In this document: piece by piece, positions 39,481 to 47,697 of the stretch | Position numbering within the stretch: the first letter of the stretch is position 1 | Layout: each line of letters begins with the position of its first letter | Assembly: GCA_947461705.1 (NCBI GenBank) | Contig: CANHMF010000003.1 | Coordinates: forward strand, 1 to 47,697 | Length of the DNA stretch: 47,697 nt | Source of the DNA: Synechococcaceae cyanobacterium | GTDB taxonomy: Bacteria > Cyanobacteriota > Cyanobacteriia > PCC-6307 > Cyanobiaceae | Direction of reading: 5' to 3' | The notes under the pieces: model-generated | Told to the model about the DNA's origin: nothing | Seen by the model: only the letters and a program-made list of their open reading frames with translations | Database searches by the model: none | Program-made: the position numbers and the translations under genes

Positions 39481-40413
39481 ATGCGTCGCTCCTTCTCCCT
39501 GCTGCTGAGTTCGCTCCTCGCCCTCGGCGCCCTGTTCGTGGCTCCCCAGGCCAGCTGGGCCTACCCCTTCTGGGCGCAGCAGAACTACGCCACCCCCCGG
39601 GAAGCCACCGGCAAGCTGGCCTGCGCCAACTGCCACCTGGCCAAGAAGCCCACCCAGGTGGAAGTGCCCCAGGCCGTCTTCCCCGACGAGGTGTTCAAGG
39701 TGGAGGTGAAGATCCCCTACGACACCGCTGTGCAGCAGGTAGCTGGTGATGGCAGTGCCACTGGGCTGAATGTGGGCGCCGTGGTGATGCTGCCCGATGG
39801 CTTCAAACTCGCACCGGCCGATCGGCTGAGCGACGAGCTCAAGGAGGAAACCGCCGGTGTCTACGTGACCCAGTGGAGCGACGACGACCCCAACATCCTG
39901 CTGGTGGGTCCCCTCCCCGGTGACCAGCACCAGACGATCACGTTCCCCATCCTCTCGCCCGATCCCGCCACCGACAGCAACATCCACTTCGGCAAGTACC
40001 AGCTGCACGTGGGCGGCAACCGTGGCCGCGGCCAGGTGTACCCCACTGGCGAGAAGAGCAACAACGGCGTGTTCAACGCCTCCGTGGCCGGCAGTGTGGA
40101 AGCGATCAACGCCGGTGAGAACGGCGGATCTGTGGTGGTGATCAAAACCGCCGACGGTACCAGCGTGAACGAGGCCATCCCCGCTGGCCCCACCGTGACT
40201 GCCAGTGTGGGACAAGCTGTGGTGGCTGGTGAAGCCCTCACCAACGATCCCAACGTGGGTGGATTCGGCCAGCTCGATGCCGAAGTGGTGCTCCAGAACC
40301 CTGTGCGGATCTACGGGATGCTGGCCTTCTTCGCCGCCGTTGCCCTGGCCCAGATCATGCTGGTGCTCAAGAAGAGGCAGGTGGAAAAGGTGCAGGCCGC
40401 CGAAGGCATCTGA
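39481..40413 (+). CDS. petA: Cytochrome f, PetA
   Basis: A 310-residue precursor of the c-type cytochrome of the b6f complex. The signal peptide ends near APQASWA, and the mature start YPFWAQQNY supplies the N-terminal Tyr haem ligand. The haem motif is CANCH, and the lumenal domain includes [16 protein letters not shown]. One C-terminal membrane helix ([19 protein letters not shown]) ends in the basic stroma tail. Its TGA overlaps the lgt ATG by one base. Confidence 0.97.
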   Translation: MRRSFSLLLSSLLALGALFVAPQASWAYPFWAQQNYATPREATGKLACANCHLAKKPTQVEVPQAVFPDEVFKVEVKIPYDTAVQQVAGDGSATGLNVGAVVMLPDGFKLAPADRLSDELKEETAGVYVTQWSDDDPNILLVGPLPGDQHQTITFPILSPDPATDSNIHFGKYQLHVGGNRGRGQVYPTGEKSNNGVFNASVAGSVEAINAGENGGSVVVIKTADGTSVNEAIPAGPTVTASVGQAVVAGEALTNDPNVGGFGQLDAEVVLQNPVRIYGMLAFFAAVALAQIMLVLKKRQVEKVQAAEGI

Positions 40414-41288
40414 TGCATCTCGCTCTGTTCACCTCACCGGGGCCCTTGCTGTTTCAGCTGGGCCCTTTTTCTCTGCGCTGGTACGGCTTGCTGATCGCCG
40501 TTGCCGTGCTGCTGGGCCTGATGCTGGCTACGCGCCTGGGCAGGCAACGGGGCCTTGATCCGGCGATGATCGCCGACCTGTTGCCAATCCTGGTGCTGGC
40601 GGCCGTGATCGGTGCCCGCCTCTACTACGTGCTGTTCGAGTGGCGGCAATACCAGCTGAACTGGCTCGATGCCCTGGCGATCTGGAGGGGAGGCATTGCC
40701 ATCCACGGCGCCCTGCTTGGTGGCAGCCTGGCTGTGACCCTCTATTGCCGCTGGCGCAAGCTCGCCTTCTGGAACCTGCTCGATGTGCTGGTGCCATCCG
40801 TAGCCCTTGGCCAGGCCATCGGGCGCTGGGGCAACTTCTTCAACTCCGAAGCCTTCGGTCTTCCCACTGATCTGCCCTGGAAACTCAGCATCCCATTCGC
40901 CAATCGGCCCGTTCAGTTCCTGGATCAGACCACCTTCCACCCCACATTTCTCTATGAGTCGTTGTGGAATCTCGGGGTGGTGATCCTGCTGTTGGTGCTG
41001 TTCCAGCGGGGCCTGAAGGGCCAGATGAAGCTGCCGGCCGGAGCCCTGAGTTGCGTGTACCTGCTCGCTTACAGCAGCGGGCGCCTCTGGATTGAGGGGT
41101 TACGCATCGATCCCCTCTGTCTCGCCGGCGCACCTCCCTTCTGTGACGGTGGGTTGCGCATGGCACAGCTGGTGAGCCTGGTGCTGATGGCCGCCGCAGG
41201 ATTCGGCCTTTACTGGCTATATGTCCGTCAGCGGGCCCTACCCGATCCGAGCGGCATCAGCCTGCCTTCCTCCGGCTCCCCCACTTGA
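40413..41288 (+). CDS. lgt: Prolipoprotein diacylglyceryl transferase
   Basis: A 291-residue inner-membrane enzyme that attaches diacylglycerol to the lipobox cysteine of preproteins. The Lgt signature is [14 protein letters not shown] (G-R-x-G-N-F-x-N). [18 protein letters not shown], the [15 protein letters not shown] loop and about seven hydrophobic helices agree. It is placed directly after petA with a one-base stop/start overlap and runs into cobM with a four-base overlap. Confidence 0.96.
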   Translation: MHLALFTSPGPLLFQLGPFSLRWYGLLIAVAVLLGLMLATRLGRQRGLDPAMIADLLPILVLAAVIGARLYYVLFEWRQYQLNWLDALAIWRGGIAIHGALLGGSLAVTLYCRWRKLAFWNLLDVLVPSVALGQAIGRWGNFFNSEAFGLPTDLPWKLSIPFANRPVQFLDQTTFHPTFLYESLWNLGVVILLLVLFQRGLKGQMKLPAGALSCVYLLAYSSGRLWIEGLRIDPLCLAGAPPFCDGGLRMAQLVSLVLMAAAGFGLYWLYVRQRALPDPSGISLPSSGSPT

Positions 41289-42091
41289 ACAACGCCCTCA
41301 CCGCAGCAACCACCGCCAAGGTCTGGATCGTGGGGGCTGGCCCTGGGGCCCCCGATCTGCTCACCATCCGGGCCCTACGGGCGATCGAACAGGCCGAGGT
41401 GCTGATCTGGACCGACTCCCTGGTGAGCCCCCAACTGGCCGCCCTGGCTCCGCCAGCCTGTGAGCGCATTCGCACCAGCACCCTCACCCTGGAGGAGGTG
41501 ATGGAGCTGATGCTGGATCGCGCCAGGGCCGGCAAGCAGGTGGTGCGTCTCCACGATGGCGACACCTGTCTCTACAGCGCCCTCAATGAACAGCTCTGCC
41601 GGCTGCTGGATGCCGACATCACGGTGGAGGTGGTGCCTGGTCTCAGCGCCTACCAGGCCACCGCGGCTGCTCTGAGCAGTGAACTCACCATTCCCGGCCT
41701 GGTGCAGACCATCGTGCTCAGCCGTGCTGGCGGTCGGACGGGAGTACCGGAGAACGAATCCCTCGAGCGGTTGGCGGCCCTGCAGGCCTCCCTGTGCCTC
41801 TATCTCAGTGCGCGCCACGTGGAGCAGGTGCAGGCCGAGCTGCTGCGGCACTACCCAGCCGACACCCCCGTGGCAATCGGCTATCGCGTCAGCTGGCCCG
41901 ACCAGTGGCTCACGGTGGTACCCCTGAGCGAAATGGCCCGGGTGAGCCAGGAGAGGGAACTGATCCGCACCACCCTGTACGTGGTGAGCCCAGCGCTGGC
42001 CGCTCCCGGGGAGGCCCGATCCAAGCTGTATTCAGCCAGCCATCACCACCTGTTCCGCGGCGGGGCGGAGGTGGGGCCCATGATGTTTTAG
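41285..42091 (+). CDS. cobM: Precorrin-4 C11-methyltransferase CobM
   Basis: A 268-residue tetrapyrrole methylase of cobalamin synthesis. It has [22 protein letters not shown], the SAM loop [39 protein letters not shown] and the LIRTTLYVV end. Starts at TTG 41285, overlapping the lgt stop (TTGA). Picocyanobacteria make pseudocobalamin, so this is an expected core gene. It is followed at once by tRNA-Val. Confidence 0.94.
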   Translation: MNNALTAATTAKVWIVGAGPGAPDLLTIRALRAIEQAEVLIWTDSLVSPQLAALAPPACERIRTSTLTLEEVMELMLDRARAGKQVVRLHDGDTCLYSALNEQLCRLLDADITVEVVPGLSAYQATAAALSSELTIPGLVQTIVLSRAGGRTGVPENESLERLAALQASLCLYLSARHVEQVQAELLRHYPADTPVAIGYRVSWPDQWLTVVPLSEMARVSQERELIRTTLYVVSPALAAPGEARSKLYSASHHHLFRGGAEVGPMMF

Positions 42092-42104
42092 GCTCTAGGG
42101 GTGC

Positions 42105-42176
<72 letters not shown>

Positions 42177-42180
42177 TAAT

Positions 42181-42217
42181 CCATTGAAAACCCTTGCCAC
42201 GCAAGCGGTTTCAATGG
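42181..42217 (+). repeat. Long hairpin immediately behind tRNA-Val
   Basis: Left arm 42181-42197 pairs with 42201-42217: CCATTGAAA/TTTCAATGG, then CC/GG, then CTTGC/GCAAG closing a 3-base loop, with one bulged A and one unpaired C. It begins 4 bases after the tRNA end and is not followed by a T run, so a plain terminator is unlikely. Possible tRNA processing or attachment-site structure (inference). Confidence 0.7.
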
Positions 42218-42227
42218 TTGCAGGTTT

Positions 42228-42278
42228 CCTGGTTCGTGCCGTTTATGGCACCTGGTTCTGGCTGTGATGCAAAGCCAG
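42228..42278 (+). repeat. Direct repeat and two further hairpins between tRNA-Val and rodZ-like gene
   Basis: CCTGGTTC occurs at 42228-42235 and 42251-42258 (23-base period). Between them GTGCC/GGCAC (42236-42240 with 42247-42251) forms a hairpin; beyond the second copy CTGGCT/AGCCAG (42258-42263 with 42273-42278) forms another. These fill the otherwise gene-free 42177-42343 interval. Confidence 0.65.
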
Positions 42279-42343
42279 CGTATCCGGGTCACAATGCCTC
42301 AACGAGTTCGTCGGCCCCGCGCGTGAGCGCCAGCACCCCCACC

Positions 42344-43120
42344 ATGGACCTCGACGCTGGAACGCCCTCTGCCGAGTCGGCCCTAGAGCGCCTTGGCCTC
42401 ACCCTGAGGGAGGCCCGCCTGGCCCGCGGCATGGAGTGCCGTGCCCTGGCGGCTCAGCTGCGCATGGGCCCCGAACAACTGGAGGCCCTCGAAGCGGGTG
42501 ATTTCAGCCGGTTGCCCGAAATGGTGTTCGTGATCGCCCAGGCCCGGCGCGTGGCCGACGCCCTCGGCGTGGACGTGAACCTCTTGATCACGCCCCTGAA
42601 ACAGAGCGCCGGTGCCCTCAAGCCGGCCCCGGCCCCTCTCACCGCAGACACCTACTCCTCCAAGAGCAGCCACAACCGTGGCAGCCAAGCGTCGCTGCTG
42701 CCGGTTGTGGGCTGGGTGGCCGTGCTGGCTGGCCTGGCCGCAGCGGGGGGCTGGGGCTGGCAACAGCTCAACCAGGCCGGCGGCAAGCCCATGGCCCCCG
42801 CCCCGTTGGTTCCGGTCCAGCCGGCCCCACAGCCCGGCCCCTCCAAGCCAGTGGCCACGCCAGCCGGCCTCCGCCTCACCAGTGCGGAGGCCAGCTGGCT
42901 CGAGGTGCGCACCAGCTCCGGCAAGCAGCTGTTTGAGGGCAACCTCAAGGGCACGCGCATCTTCCCCCTGGGCACGGGGCTCAAGGTGTTGGCTGGCCGA
43001 CCCGATCTCGTTCGCGCCAGCCTGGGCGACGCCCCCGGCAAGACCCTGGGGCGGATTGATCAGCTGACCTGGGTGGAGTTCAAGCCCTCCGCTCCGGCAG
43101 CAGCGGCTCCAACACCCTGA
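42344..43120 (+). CDS. RodZ-like helix-turn-helix membrane protein
   Basis: About 258 residues. An N-terminal HTH_25 domain (LGLTLREARLARGMECRALA, then LRMGPEQLEALEAGDFSRLP and ADALGVDVNLLI) is followed by a basic linker. One membrane helix (LLPVVGWVAVLAGLAAAGGWGW), a Pro/Ala linker and a C-terminal DUF4115-type beta domain (SWLEVRTSSGKQLFEGNLKGT) complete it. RodZ links MreB to the cell wall in rod-shaped bacteria; the role in coccoid cyanobacteria is less clear. GTG 42323 is the alternative start. The 3' end overlaps the convergent ppx end by 41 bases. Confidence 0.85.
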   Translation: MDLDAGTPSAESALERLGLTLREARLARGMECRALAAQLRMGPEQLEALEAGDFSRLPEMVFVIAQARRVADALGVDVNLLITPLKQSAGALKPAPAPLTADTYSSKSSHNRGSQASLLPVVGWVAVLAGLAAAGGWGWQQLNQAGGKPMAPAPLVPVQPAPQPGPSKPVATPAGLRLTSAEASWLEVRTSSGKQLFEGNLKGTRIFPLGTGLKVLAGRPDLVRASLGDAPGKTLGRIDQLTWVEFKPSAPAAAAPTP

Positions 43121-44744
43121 GGCTCACACCAGCGGCTTCCTGCACAGCCGGGGCACAGGCCTGCAGGCTCCAGCGTTCCAGGCTGAGGTCGAGCTCAGCA
43201 GCCATGGGCTCCAGCCGGATGTTGAGGCCACTGGTTTCATCCGACCGCACCTGAATCCCCGCCACCGACGCCTGGGGGCGACGATCCAGGGCAACGGCGA
43301 GCCGCAGCAGCAGGGCCATGGCCGCCACCGTGCGGCGCTGCTCGCGGCCATCGATCAACTGCCAGGCCTCGTGCCGCTTCTTGGGCAGGCTGCGGCGGTG
43401 ATAGCGGGCCATGGCCGCCACCATCAGCTGCTCACTGTCGGAGTAGCCCAGCAGGTCGCCGTGGCGAATGAGATACCAGCTGTGCTTGTGATAGGCCCCC
43501 ACATTGATGTGTTGGCCACAGCTGTGCAGCATCGCCGCGGCCCAGAGCAGTTGGCGGCCGCTGCCGTCATCGTTATGCAACACCCCCTGGGTCTGGCTGT
43601 AAAGGCTGAGGGCATAGCCCGCCACCCGCTCCGCCCGGGCCTGATCCACGCCGTAGCGCTGCACTTGGTGCAGCACGGTGCGCTGGCGAATGCTGCTCTG
43701 GAACGCAAAGCGATCCACGATCAGATCGTTGCGCAACATCCAATCCACGATCAGGCCTTCCCGCAGGGCCCGCTCACTGATCACCAGCTCCTGGGCACCG
43801 AGCATCTGCATGGCGGTCTGCAGGATCAGGGCACCGGGAACGATGATCTCGGCGCGGCGCTCATTGAGGCAGGGCAGGGCCCGGCGCTGCTCCGGGGTCA
43901 TGGTCAGCAGGCGGGCCACCAGCTGATTGAGCCGCTCCCGCGGCACGCGATAACCCTGCATGCGCAACGGGGGGCGCGGATCCTCTGCCGCCGCCATGGC
44001 CGCGATCGCCATGGCGGTGCCGCTGGTGCCCACCATCACCGGCAATTCCCCCGGGTTGAGCCGTTGCTTCACCTTCAGCACCGCCGGCTCGAGGCTCCCC
44101 TGGATGTAGGCCCGCAGGAACTCCACCCGCTTGGCGGGCAGCGGATCGTCGTGGACAAAATCCCGCTGCAGCCGCACGGCCCCCACCCGGGTGCTGGTGA
44201 GGGCGCGGGCATCCCGACCATCCGCCAGGATCAACTCGGTGGAGCCGCCACCGATATCGAGAATGAGATGGGGCTGCTCCCCGAAGGCCATGCCGGAGAG
44301 CACACCGAGATAGATGAGGCGGGCCTCCTCCGGCCCACTCACCAGATCCACCTCCAGGCCCAGCTGCTCCTGGATGGCCTGCAGGAATTCGCGACCATTG
44401 GGGGCCTCGCGCACGGCACTGGTAGCGGCTGTCACCACATCGCCGGGCTGGACGCCGTGGCTGGCGGCCAGCTCCCGGCAGTGGCGCAGGGTGATGAAGG
44501 CCCGCTCAATCGCCTCGGCGCTGAGATCGCCGGTTTCAGGATCGCGCTCCCCCAACCGGGTGGTGGATTTCTCAGTGAGCACCACCGAGAAGCTGCGCAG
44601 GGCCGGATCCACCGCTGCGATCAGCAGGTGAATGGAATTGGTGCCGATGTCGATGCCGGCCACCGGCCGGCTCCCAGCTGTGCCATTACCGGCGGAGGTC
44701 TCGGTCACGCGGGACAGCAGGCGGGGCTGCTGGCACTTTCGCAT
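43080..44744 (-). CDS. ppx: Exopolyphosphatase / Ppx-GppA phosphatase
   Basis: A 554-residue enzyme releasing phosphate from long-chain polyphosphate (or hydrolysing pppGpp). The ASKHA domain has VAGIDIGTNSIHLLI, VVTAATSAVREAPNG and LDIGGGSTELILADG. The C-terminal HD-like helical region includes AMLHSCGQHINVGAYHKHSWYLI and MARYHRRSLPKK. ATG 44744 is chosen since upstream sequence overlaps ubiA. Divergent from ubiA (47 bases between starts). Confidence 0.94.
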   Translation of the reverse strand: MRKCQQPRLLSRVTETSAGNGTAGSRPVAGIDIGTNSIHLLIAAVDPALRSFSVVLTEKSTTRLGERDPETGDLSAEAIERAFITLRHCRELAASHGVQPGDVVTAATSAVREAPNGREFLQAIQEQLGLEVDLVSGPEEARLIYLGVLSGMAFGEQPHLILDIGGGSTELILADGRDARALTSTRVGAVRLQRDFVHDDPLPAKRVEFLRAYIQGSLEPAVLKVKQRLNPGELPVMVGTSGTAMAIAAMAAAEDPRPPLRMQGYRVPRERLNQLVARLLTMTPEQRRALPCLNERRAEIIVPGALILQTAMQMLGAQELVISERALREGLIVDWMLRNDLIVDRFAFQSSIRQRTVLHQVQRYGVDQARAERVAGYALSLYSQTQGVLHNDDGSGRQLLWAAAMLHSCGQHINVGAYHKHSWYLIRHGDLLGYSDSEQLMVAAMARYHRRSLPKKRHEAWQLIDGREQRRTVAAMALLLRLAVALDRRPQASVAGIQVRSDETSGLNIRLEPMAAELDLSLERWSLQACAPAVQEAAGVSLRVLEPLLPERRA

Positions 44745-44791
44745 CGCCGGGCCGCCTAACGTGCGGCCCAACACTGGAGAAAGGCCAGCCT

Positions 44792-45697
44792 GTGGCCGCA
44801 GCCCTTGAACTGGTTCAGGCCTGGCTGGCCCTGCTGCGCTGGGACAAGCCCAGTGGCCGGCTGATCCTGCTGATCCCGGCCGGCTGGAGCCTGTGGCTGC
44901 TGCCGGCCACCCCGCCACCAGCGGTGCTGGTGGGCTGGATTGTGCTGGGGGGCCTGGCGGTGAGCGGGGCGGGCTGCGTGGCCAACGACCTGTGGGATCG
45001 ACGGATCGACCCCCAGGTGGAACGCACCCGCCAGCGCCCGCTGGCCAGCGGCCGTCTCGGCGTCTCGTCAGCCCTGGTGCTGCTGGGGCTGTGCCTGCTG
45101 GCGGCCCTGGCGGTAGTGCTCTGGGGTCTACCTGCCAGCAGCCGCGGCCTGTGCCTGGCCCTGGCCCTGGCCACCCTGCCGCCAGTGCTGCTCTACCCCT
45201 CCGCCAAGCGCTGGTTTGCCTTTCCCCAAGCGGTGCTGGCCCTGTGCTGGGGCTTCGCCGTACTGATCCCCTGGGGCGCCGCCACGGGCAAGCTCGATGG
45301 CGGCTGGCCGCTGTTCACCACTTGGGCGGCCACGCTGTTGTGGACCTTCGGGTTCGACACGGTGTACGCCATGGCCGACCGCCCCGATGACGCAGCCCTT
45401 GGCATCCGCAGCAGCGCCCTCAGCCTCGGGGCCCAGGCCCCTACGGCCGTGGGGCTTTGCTACGGCGCCACCGCCGTGCTGCTGGCCATCGCCGCAGGGC
45501 TGCAGGGGGTCGGACTGCTCTTCTGGCTGATCTGGGCGGTGGCCACGGCCGGACTGCTGCGGGAGGCCTGGCTGCTGCGCCGGCCCGAACTGCCGCGCTC
45601 GGCCTACGGACTGCATTTTCGTCACCAGGTGCTGCTGGGATCCCTGCTGCTGCTGGGCCTGGTGCTGGGACGCACGGGCGGGGGACTGCCGGCATGA
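44792..45697 (+). CDS. ubiA: UbiA-family prenyltransferase (4-hydroxybenzoate polyprenyltransferase-like)
   Basis: A 301-residue integral membrane prenyltransferase from GTG 44792. The first Asp-rich motif is NDLWDRRIDPQVERTRQRPLASG. A second lies in DTVYAMADRPDDAALGIRS, and there are about eight hydrophobic helices. In cyanobacteria the 4-hydroxybenzoate enzyme starts plastoquinone synthesis; other UbiA relatives (chlorophyll synthase, tocopherol enzymes) are less likely from the DKPSGRLILLIPAGWSLWL start. Overlaps the next gene by four bases. Confidence 0.93.
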   Translation: MAAALELVQAWLALLRWDKPSGRLILLIPAGWSLWLLPATPPPAVLVGWIVLGGLAVSGAGCVANDLWDRRIDPQVERTRQRPLASGRLGVSSALVLLGLCLLAALAVVLWGLPASSRGLCLALALATLPPVLLYPSAKRWFAFPQAVLALCWGFAVLIPWGAATGKLDGGWPLFTTWAATLLWTFGFDTVYAMADRPDDAALGIRSSALSLGAQAPTAVGLCYGATAVLLAIAAGLQGVGLLFWLIWAVATAGLLREAWLLRRPELPRSAYGLHFRHQVLLGSLLLLGLVLGRTGGGLPA

Positions 45698-46578
45698 CAG
45701 GCCAGCTGCCGCGCCCCCTGCGGGCGGGGGACCGGGTGCAGCTGGCTGCTGCCAGCTCAGCCCTGGACAACCTGGAGCGGCTCGAGGCCGGCAGCGCCGT
45801 GCTGCAGAGCTGGGGTCTGCAGGTGGAGCGCCACCCCGAGCCTCTGCGTCGCTGGGGCTACCTGGCCGGGGCCGACCCGCAGCGCCACGGCGACCTGCTG
45901 CCCCCAGCCCCGCTCACGGCCTTCATCCGCGGTGGCTGGGGTGCCGCCCGGCTCCTTGAAGCCCATCAGTCCCTGTCTCTGCCAGACGGCTGGCTGCTGG
46001 GTTTCTCGGATGTCACCTCACTGCTATGGGCCCAACGGGCCCAAGGGGGTTGCGGCGGCATCCACGGCCCCCTGGTGACCACCCTGGCCACCGAGCCCGC
46101 CTGGAGCCAGGAACGACTGCGGCAGTTGCTGTTCGGCGAGCCGCTGGCAGAGCTCACGGGGGCGGCCTGGAGCGCAGGCGTGGCGATAGGTCCGCTGCTG
46201 GTGGGCAACCTCACCGTGGCCACCCACCTGTTGGGAACCCCCCACCTCCCGGATCTGCGCGGCGCGGTGCTGGTGCTGGAGGACGTGGGCGAGGCCCCCT
46301 ACCGCATCGACCGCATGCTCACCCACTGGCGCCTCAGCGGTGCCCTGCAGCAACTGGCTGGCATCGGCTTCGGCAGCTTCAGCCAATGCCATGACGACGA
46401 CGCGCGCGATCCGGACACCTGCTTCAGCCTCGAGCAGGTGCTGCGGGAGCGCACCGCCGACCTGGGCATCCCCGTACTCGCCCAGCTGCCGGTGGGCCAT
46501 GAGCCCGGCAATGCCGCGCTCCCCCTGGGCGTTCAGGCCCGGCTGGATGCCCACCGGGGTGTGCTGCAGGTGCTCTAG
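45694..46578 (+). CDS. LD-carboxypeptidase (murein tetrapeptide carboxypeptidase, LdcA/S66 family)
   Basis: A 294-residue S66 serine peptidase that trims the terminal D-Ala of cell-wall tetrapeptides during recycling. The nucleophile is in [13 protein letters not shown], the Glu is in [18 protein letters not shown] and the His in LPVGHEPGN, giving the Ser-Glu-His triad. [13 protein letters not shown] and GIHGPLVTT are also family-typical. ATG 45694 overlaps the ubiA stop; its own TAG shares CTAG with the convergent ispD. Confidence 0.92.
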   Translation: MTGQLPRPLRAGDRVQLAAASSALDNLERLEAGSAVLQSWGLQVERHPEPLRRWGYLAGADPQRHGDLLPPAPLTAFIRGGWGAARLLEAHQSLSLPDGWLLGFSDVTSLLWAQRAQGGCGGIHGPLVTTLATEPAWSQERLRQLLFGEPLAELTGAAWSAGVAIGPLLVGNLTVATHLLGTPHLPDLRGAVLVLEDVGEAPYRIDRMLTHWRLSGALQQLAGIGFGSFSQCHDDDARDPDTCFSLEQVLRERTADLGIPVLAQLPVGHEPGNAALPLGVQARLDAHRGVLQVL

Positions 46579-47285
46579 CGGCCGGCCAACACCGCCGCGG
46601 CAATGGTGAGGTCGAAGGGGGTGGTGATCTTGATGTTGGAGGGGGAGGCCTCAATCACCTGCACCGCCCAACCCAAGCGCTCGAACAGGGAGGCGTCATC
46701 GGTGACACTCCAGCCCTCGGCAACGGCACGGGCGTGGGCAGCCCTGAGCTGTTGCACCGGAAAACCCTGGGGGGTCTGGGCACCCCAGAGCTGGGAGCGA
46801 TCCGGCGTGTCCTGAATCACGCCATCGCCATCCACTCGCTTGATCGTGTCGGTGACGGGCGCAGCCGCGATCACCGCCGCACCAGCGGCCACGGCCTGGG
46901 CACAGCGACTGATCAGGTCGGGATCCACCAGGCAGCGAGCCCCGTCGTGGATCAGCACAGAGCTGGCCGCCGGCGGCAGGGCAGCGAGGCCGTTGCTCAC
47001 GGATTCCTGGCGGGTGTCGCCTCCCTGGATCCACACCACGGGACGGTCGGGGTTGACCGCGGCCACCACGTCCTCAATGGCAGCCTGATCGATGGGCTGG
47101 CCCACGATGCCAATCCAGCGGATGTCAGCGCAGGCCAGGGCCGCCTCCAGGGTCCAGGCGAGGACTGGCCGCCCCGCCACCTCCAGCAGCAGCTTGTTGC
47201 GCTCCGCTCCCATGCGGCGGCCGCTGCCGGCGCAGGCGATCAGCAAATGCACAAGCGGGCGGCCTCCTGAGCCTGGTTGATCCAA
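46575..47285 (-). CDS. ispD: 2-C-methyl-D-erythritol 4-phosphate cytidylyltransferase
   Basis: A 236-residue enzyme of the MEP isoprenoid pathway that joins MEP to CTP. The CTP loop reads [17 protein letters not shown] (Cys in place of the usual Ala), with [13 protein letters not shown] and the [11 protein letters not shown] metal region. A late [19 protein letters not shown] and IKITTPFDL complete the set. Start TTG 47285, or GTG 47252, which begins directly at the first strand ([11 protein letters not shown]). Confidence 0.95.
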   Translation of the reverse strand: MDQPGSGGRPLVHLLIACAGSGRRMGAERNKLLLEVAGRPVLAWTLEAALACADIRWIGIVGQPIDQAAIEDVVAAVNPDRPVVWIQGGDTRQESVSNGLAALPPAASSVLIHDGARCLVDPDLISRCAQAVAAGAAVIAAAPVTDTIKRVDGDGVIQDTPDRSQLWGAQTPQGFPVQQLRAAHARAVAEGWSVTDDASLFERLGWAVQVIEASPSNIKITTPFDLTIAAAVLAGR

Positions 47286-47329
47286 CCTCCATACAATCAG
47301 CCCGCGACCCGCCCTAGCTGCCCGCCGCC

Positions 47330-47697
47330 ATGCGCGTTCTGTTTCTGCTTCCGGGCGGCATCACCAGCCAGCTGGAGGCCCTGCCGGCCGTGGCGACGGT
47401 GGCCAGCCAGCTCCAGGCCCAGGTGCAGGTGGCCTGTGCCCCTGCCGCCGCGGCCGCCTGGACGCTGGTGCCGGCGGTGGAGAAGGTGATTCCGTTCGAC
47501 TTCGACACCCGAGGCAGCCTGGCGGACTGGGCCAACTTGCTGGGCAACGTGCGCGAGCCCGATTTCCAAGCCTGCATCAGCCTGGCGCAGGGGCGTCAGC
47601 TCGACCTGATGCTCTCGATGAGCCACATTCCCAACCGCGTGGCCCTGGGCGGCTTCTCCGCCACGAGCAGCGTGAGTCCCACGGGCGGCTGGCAGCC
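47330..47697 (+). CDS. Glycosyltransferase family 9 (heptosyltransferase-like), N-terminal part (3' truncated by window)
   Basis: The first 122 residues only. [21 protein letters not shown] matches the N-terminal strand of ADP-heptose:LPS heptosyltransferases, and [20 protein letters not shown]-like sequence (IPNRVAL, followed by GGF) agrees with family 9. Donor and acceptor cannot be told from this part; cyanobacterial LPS often lacks heptose, so another sugar is possible. Divergent from ispD; TACAAT at about 47292 may be a -10 element. Confidence 0.82.
   Translation, partial: MRVLFLLPGGITSQLEALPAVATVASQLQAQVQVACAPAAAAAWTLVPAVEKVIPFDFDTRGSLADWANLLGNVREPDFQACISLAQGRQLDLMLSMSHIPNRVALGGFSATSSVSPTGGWQ

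Overview
The window is chromosomal DNA of a unicellular, high-GC picocyanobacterium, most likely a Cyanobium/Synechococcus-type alpha-cyanobacterium. The evidence is direct: photosystem I genes psaF and psaJ, cytochrome b6f genes petA, petC and petG, a lumen-type cytochrome cM, a high-light-inducible protein, Mg-chelatase chlI, a CrtL-type lycopene cyclase and a CAAD-domain thylakoid protein. Genes are tightly packed, many joined by 1- or 4-base stop/start overlaps, and GTG/TTG starts are common. No transposase, integrase, CRISPR array or prophage gene was seen.

Layout. 1-2.6 kb: the 3' end of arsS (arsenosugar synthesis), then an alpha-amylase-family enzyme with a starch-binding domain, visibly poorer in GC than its surroundings. 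2.7-7.7 kb (minus strand): gyrA, a zinc-type protein of the ALDC/PPC/Ptd012 fold, and crtL. 7.7-13.7 kb (plus): a DUF39 homocysteine-biosynthesis-like protein, a CURT1/CAAD membrane protein, guaB3, trxA, a LOG-like protein, hisH, rsmD. 13.7-22.2 kb: petG (minus), then cytM, a TrmJ-type methyltransferase, a class A beta-lactamase-fold protein, a DUF3370 protein, chlI, ruvC, 5-FTHF cyclo-ligase, a small unknown protein, a NikL/CbiL-like envelope protein, sufE and homoserine dehydrogenase. 22.5-32 kb: a 67-residue protein, a peptide-type ABC binding protein and one permease, an alpha/beta hydrolase, an MFS transporter, a small acidic protein, ychF, an HlyD-type adaptor and wecB. 32-42 kb: pilT, hli, tsaD, psaF-psaJ, gmk, an NFACT/RqcH protein, tatC, a DUF3067 protein, petC-petA-lgt-cobM. 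42.1-47.7 kb: tRNA-Val(CAC), a RodZ-like protein, ppx, ubiA, an LD-carboxypeptidase, ispD and the start of a family 9 glycosyltransferase.

Most of this is core photosynthetic, cofactor and housekeeping content. Functional links include tatC close to petC (the Rieske protein carries a twin-arginine N-terminus), psaF with psaJ followed by a clear terminator, and lgt in the same window as a lipoprotein-type ABC binding protein. No complete new multi-gene system could be demonstrated. The observations most worth checking are: the ALDC/PPC-fold protein between gyrA and crtL; the DUF39 protein lacking the expected cysteine; two genes whose coding frames run back without a standard start codon to the TGA of the preceding gene (after trxA and after the 67-residue protein); palindromes and a direct repeat upstream of trxA; and a cluster of hairpins directly behind tRNA-Val.
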